From NCBI GenBank assembly GCA_964428475.1, contig CAYRYO010000017.1, positions 1 to 33,663 on the forward strand: a DNA stretch of 33,663 nucleotides. Direction: 5' to 3'. The notes under the pieces are model-generated. The model saw nothing but the letters and a program-made list of their open reading frames with translations. It was not told where the DNA came from and searched no databases. Positions 33,143 to 33,663 of the stretch are shown here, piece by piece (the stretch's first letter is position 1; each line of letters opens with the position of its first letter). The translations under genes and the position numbers were made by a program. The DNA is from JARICQ01 sp964428475 (GTDB lineage: Bacteria > Bacillota > Clostridia > Tissierellales > Tissierellaceae).

Positions 33143-33663
33143 TTGGAAAAAAGATTAACAGAACTAAGTAAAACTTCAGGTTGAGCGGGTAAAATCGGAC
33201 CCGATATATTGGCGCAGGTTTTGCGTCAACTACCAAAGATGAGTGATGAAAGATTATTAGTAGGACTTGAAACCTCTGATGATGCTGCAGTTTATAAGAT
33301 AGATGACAATTTAGCCATGATTCAAACATTAGATTTTTTCACACCAGTTGTTGATGATCCATTTACTTTTGGACAAATAGCAGCTACAAATTCCTTATCT
33401 GATGTATATGCTATGGGAGGGGAGCCAAAGCTTGCTATGAACATAGTTTGCTTTCCAAATTGTCTTAGCCCAGATGTACTCACTGAAATATTAAAGGGTG
33501 GATATGATAAAGTAAAAGAAGCAGGAGCAGTAATAGTTGGAGGACATACAGTAGAAGATGAAGAGCCAAAATACGGACTATCTGTAGCAGGATTTGTTCA
33601 TCCAGATAAAATACTCACAAATAGCAATGCTAAAGTAGGAGATGTTTTAATAATTACAAAACC
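33143..33663 (+). CDS. selD: Selenide, water dikinase SelD, selenocysteine-containing, 5' part
   Basis: Makes selenophosphate from selenide and ATP. The gene starts at TTG 33143 after GGAGGAAGAAG and runs off the window (173 codons seen). Codon 14 is UGA (33182-33184) in SKTSG-U-AGKIGP, exactly where SelD proteins carry catalytic Cys/Sec, three residues before the essential lysine K17. Downstream are LETSDDAAVYKI, TLDFFTPVVDDPF, IAATNSLSDVYAMGG and VIVGGHTVEDEEPKYGLSV, all typical. A SECIS-like hairpin follows the UGA. Conventional ORF callers start this gene after the UGA or miss it. It lies 13 bases after comEA. Confidence 0.95.
33186..33229 (+). promoter_or_regulatory. Bacterial SECIS element in selD
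   Basis: The main hairpin pairs TTGGCGCA (33209-33216) with TGCGTCAA (33222-33229), eight pairs with one G-U, closing the loop GGTTT; the GCAGGTTT apex resembles the E. coli fdhF SECIS apex GCAGGTCT. The loop starts 32 bases after the UGA, in the usual bacterial range. A smaller hairpin CGGGT/ACCCG (33186-33190, 33199-33203) lies between. Confidence 0.8.

Noticed and set aside
33182..33184. In-frame TGA near the start of selD as a nonsense mutation or a real stop
   Set aside because: It falls exactly at the catalytic Cys/Sec residue of SelD and is followed by a SECIS-like hairpin, and the rest of the frame is intact.
1..33663. Mobile element, CRISPR array, phage or anti-phage system
   Set aside because: No transposase, integrase, terminal repeats, spaced direct repeats or defence-type proteins were seen; gene order is conserved housekeeping.

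Overview
The window is an AT-rich chromosomal core segment from an anaerobic, low-GC Gram-positive bacterium, most likely of the Clostridia/Tissierellia type. The evidence is gene content and order: an rnfCDGEAB operon, a maf-radC-mreBCD-PBP2-minCDE cluster, rng-rplU-prp-rpmA-obg, TTG/GTG starts behind GGAGG-type ribosome binding sites, and an L27 with a Prp-cleavable N-terminus. No phage, plasmid, insertion sequence or CRISPR array was seen. Coding density is high and nearly everything points rightward. The exceptions are a tRNA-Leu at the left edge and one D-Ala-D-Ala carboxypeptidase gene.

Layout. 1-39: 5' part of a tRNA-Leu(CAA) on the minus strand, divergent from polA. 165-5858: polA, coaE, a membrane-anchored lytic transglycosylase and an orphan peptide-binding lipoprotein. 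5859-6199: a gene-poor stretch with a 50-bp perfect palindrome, tRNA-Leu(GAG), its terminator, and the rnf promoter and leader. 6200-11112: the six-gene Rnf complex, closed by a long palindromic terminator. 11244-12736: a NusG domain II-like protein, a Gx-transporter/HepT-like membrane protein and Maf. 12753-20904: radC, mreBCD, a very large PBP2 and minCDE (cell shape and septum placement). 21000-22404: an ApbE flavin transferase and a small unknown membrane protein. 22527-26312: two radical-SAM-linked proteins and RNase G. 26302-27374: rplU with a structured leader, prp, rpmA. 27509-31022: obg, yhbY, nadD, yqeK, rsfS, ridA. 31067-32335: minus-strand D,D-carboxypeptidase. 32491-33663: comEA and the start of a selenocysteine-containing selD.

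How the parts fit. Rnf couples reduced ferredoxin to NAD+ with ion pumping; RnfD and RnfG carry the SGAT motifs for covalent FMN, and ApbE 10 kb downstream is the enzyme family that attaches it. Prp is encoded between L21 and L27 and matches the cleavable L27 N-terminus. Mre/PBP2/Min form one envelope and division module. SelD has an in-frame UGA followed by a bacterial SECIS-like hairpin, so the organism should make selenoproteins; the rest of that machinery is not in this window.

The region is mostly conserved housekeeping DNA. The points most worth a second look are the Sec-SelD, the perfect palindrome before tRNA-Leu(GAG), the operator-like repeat over the rnf promoter, the rplU leader fold, the oversized PBP2, and the unknown 96-residue membrane protein where spoIVFA/spoIVFB lie in relatives.
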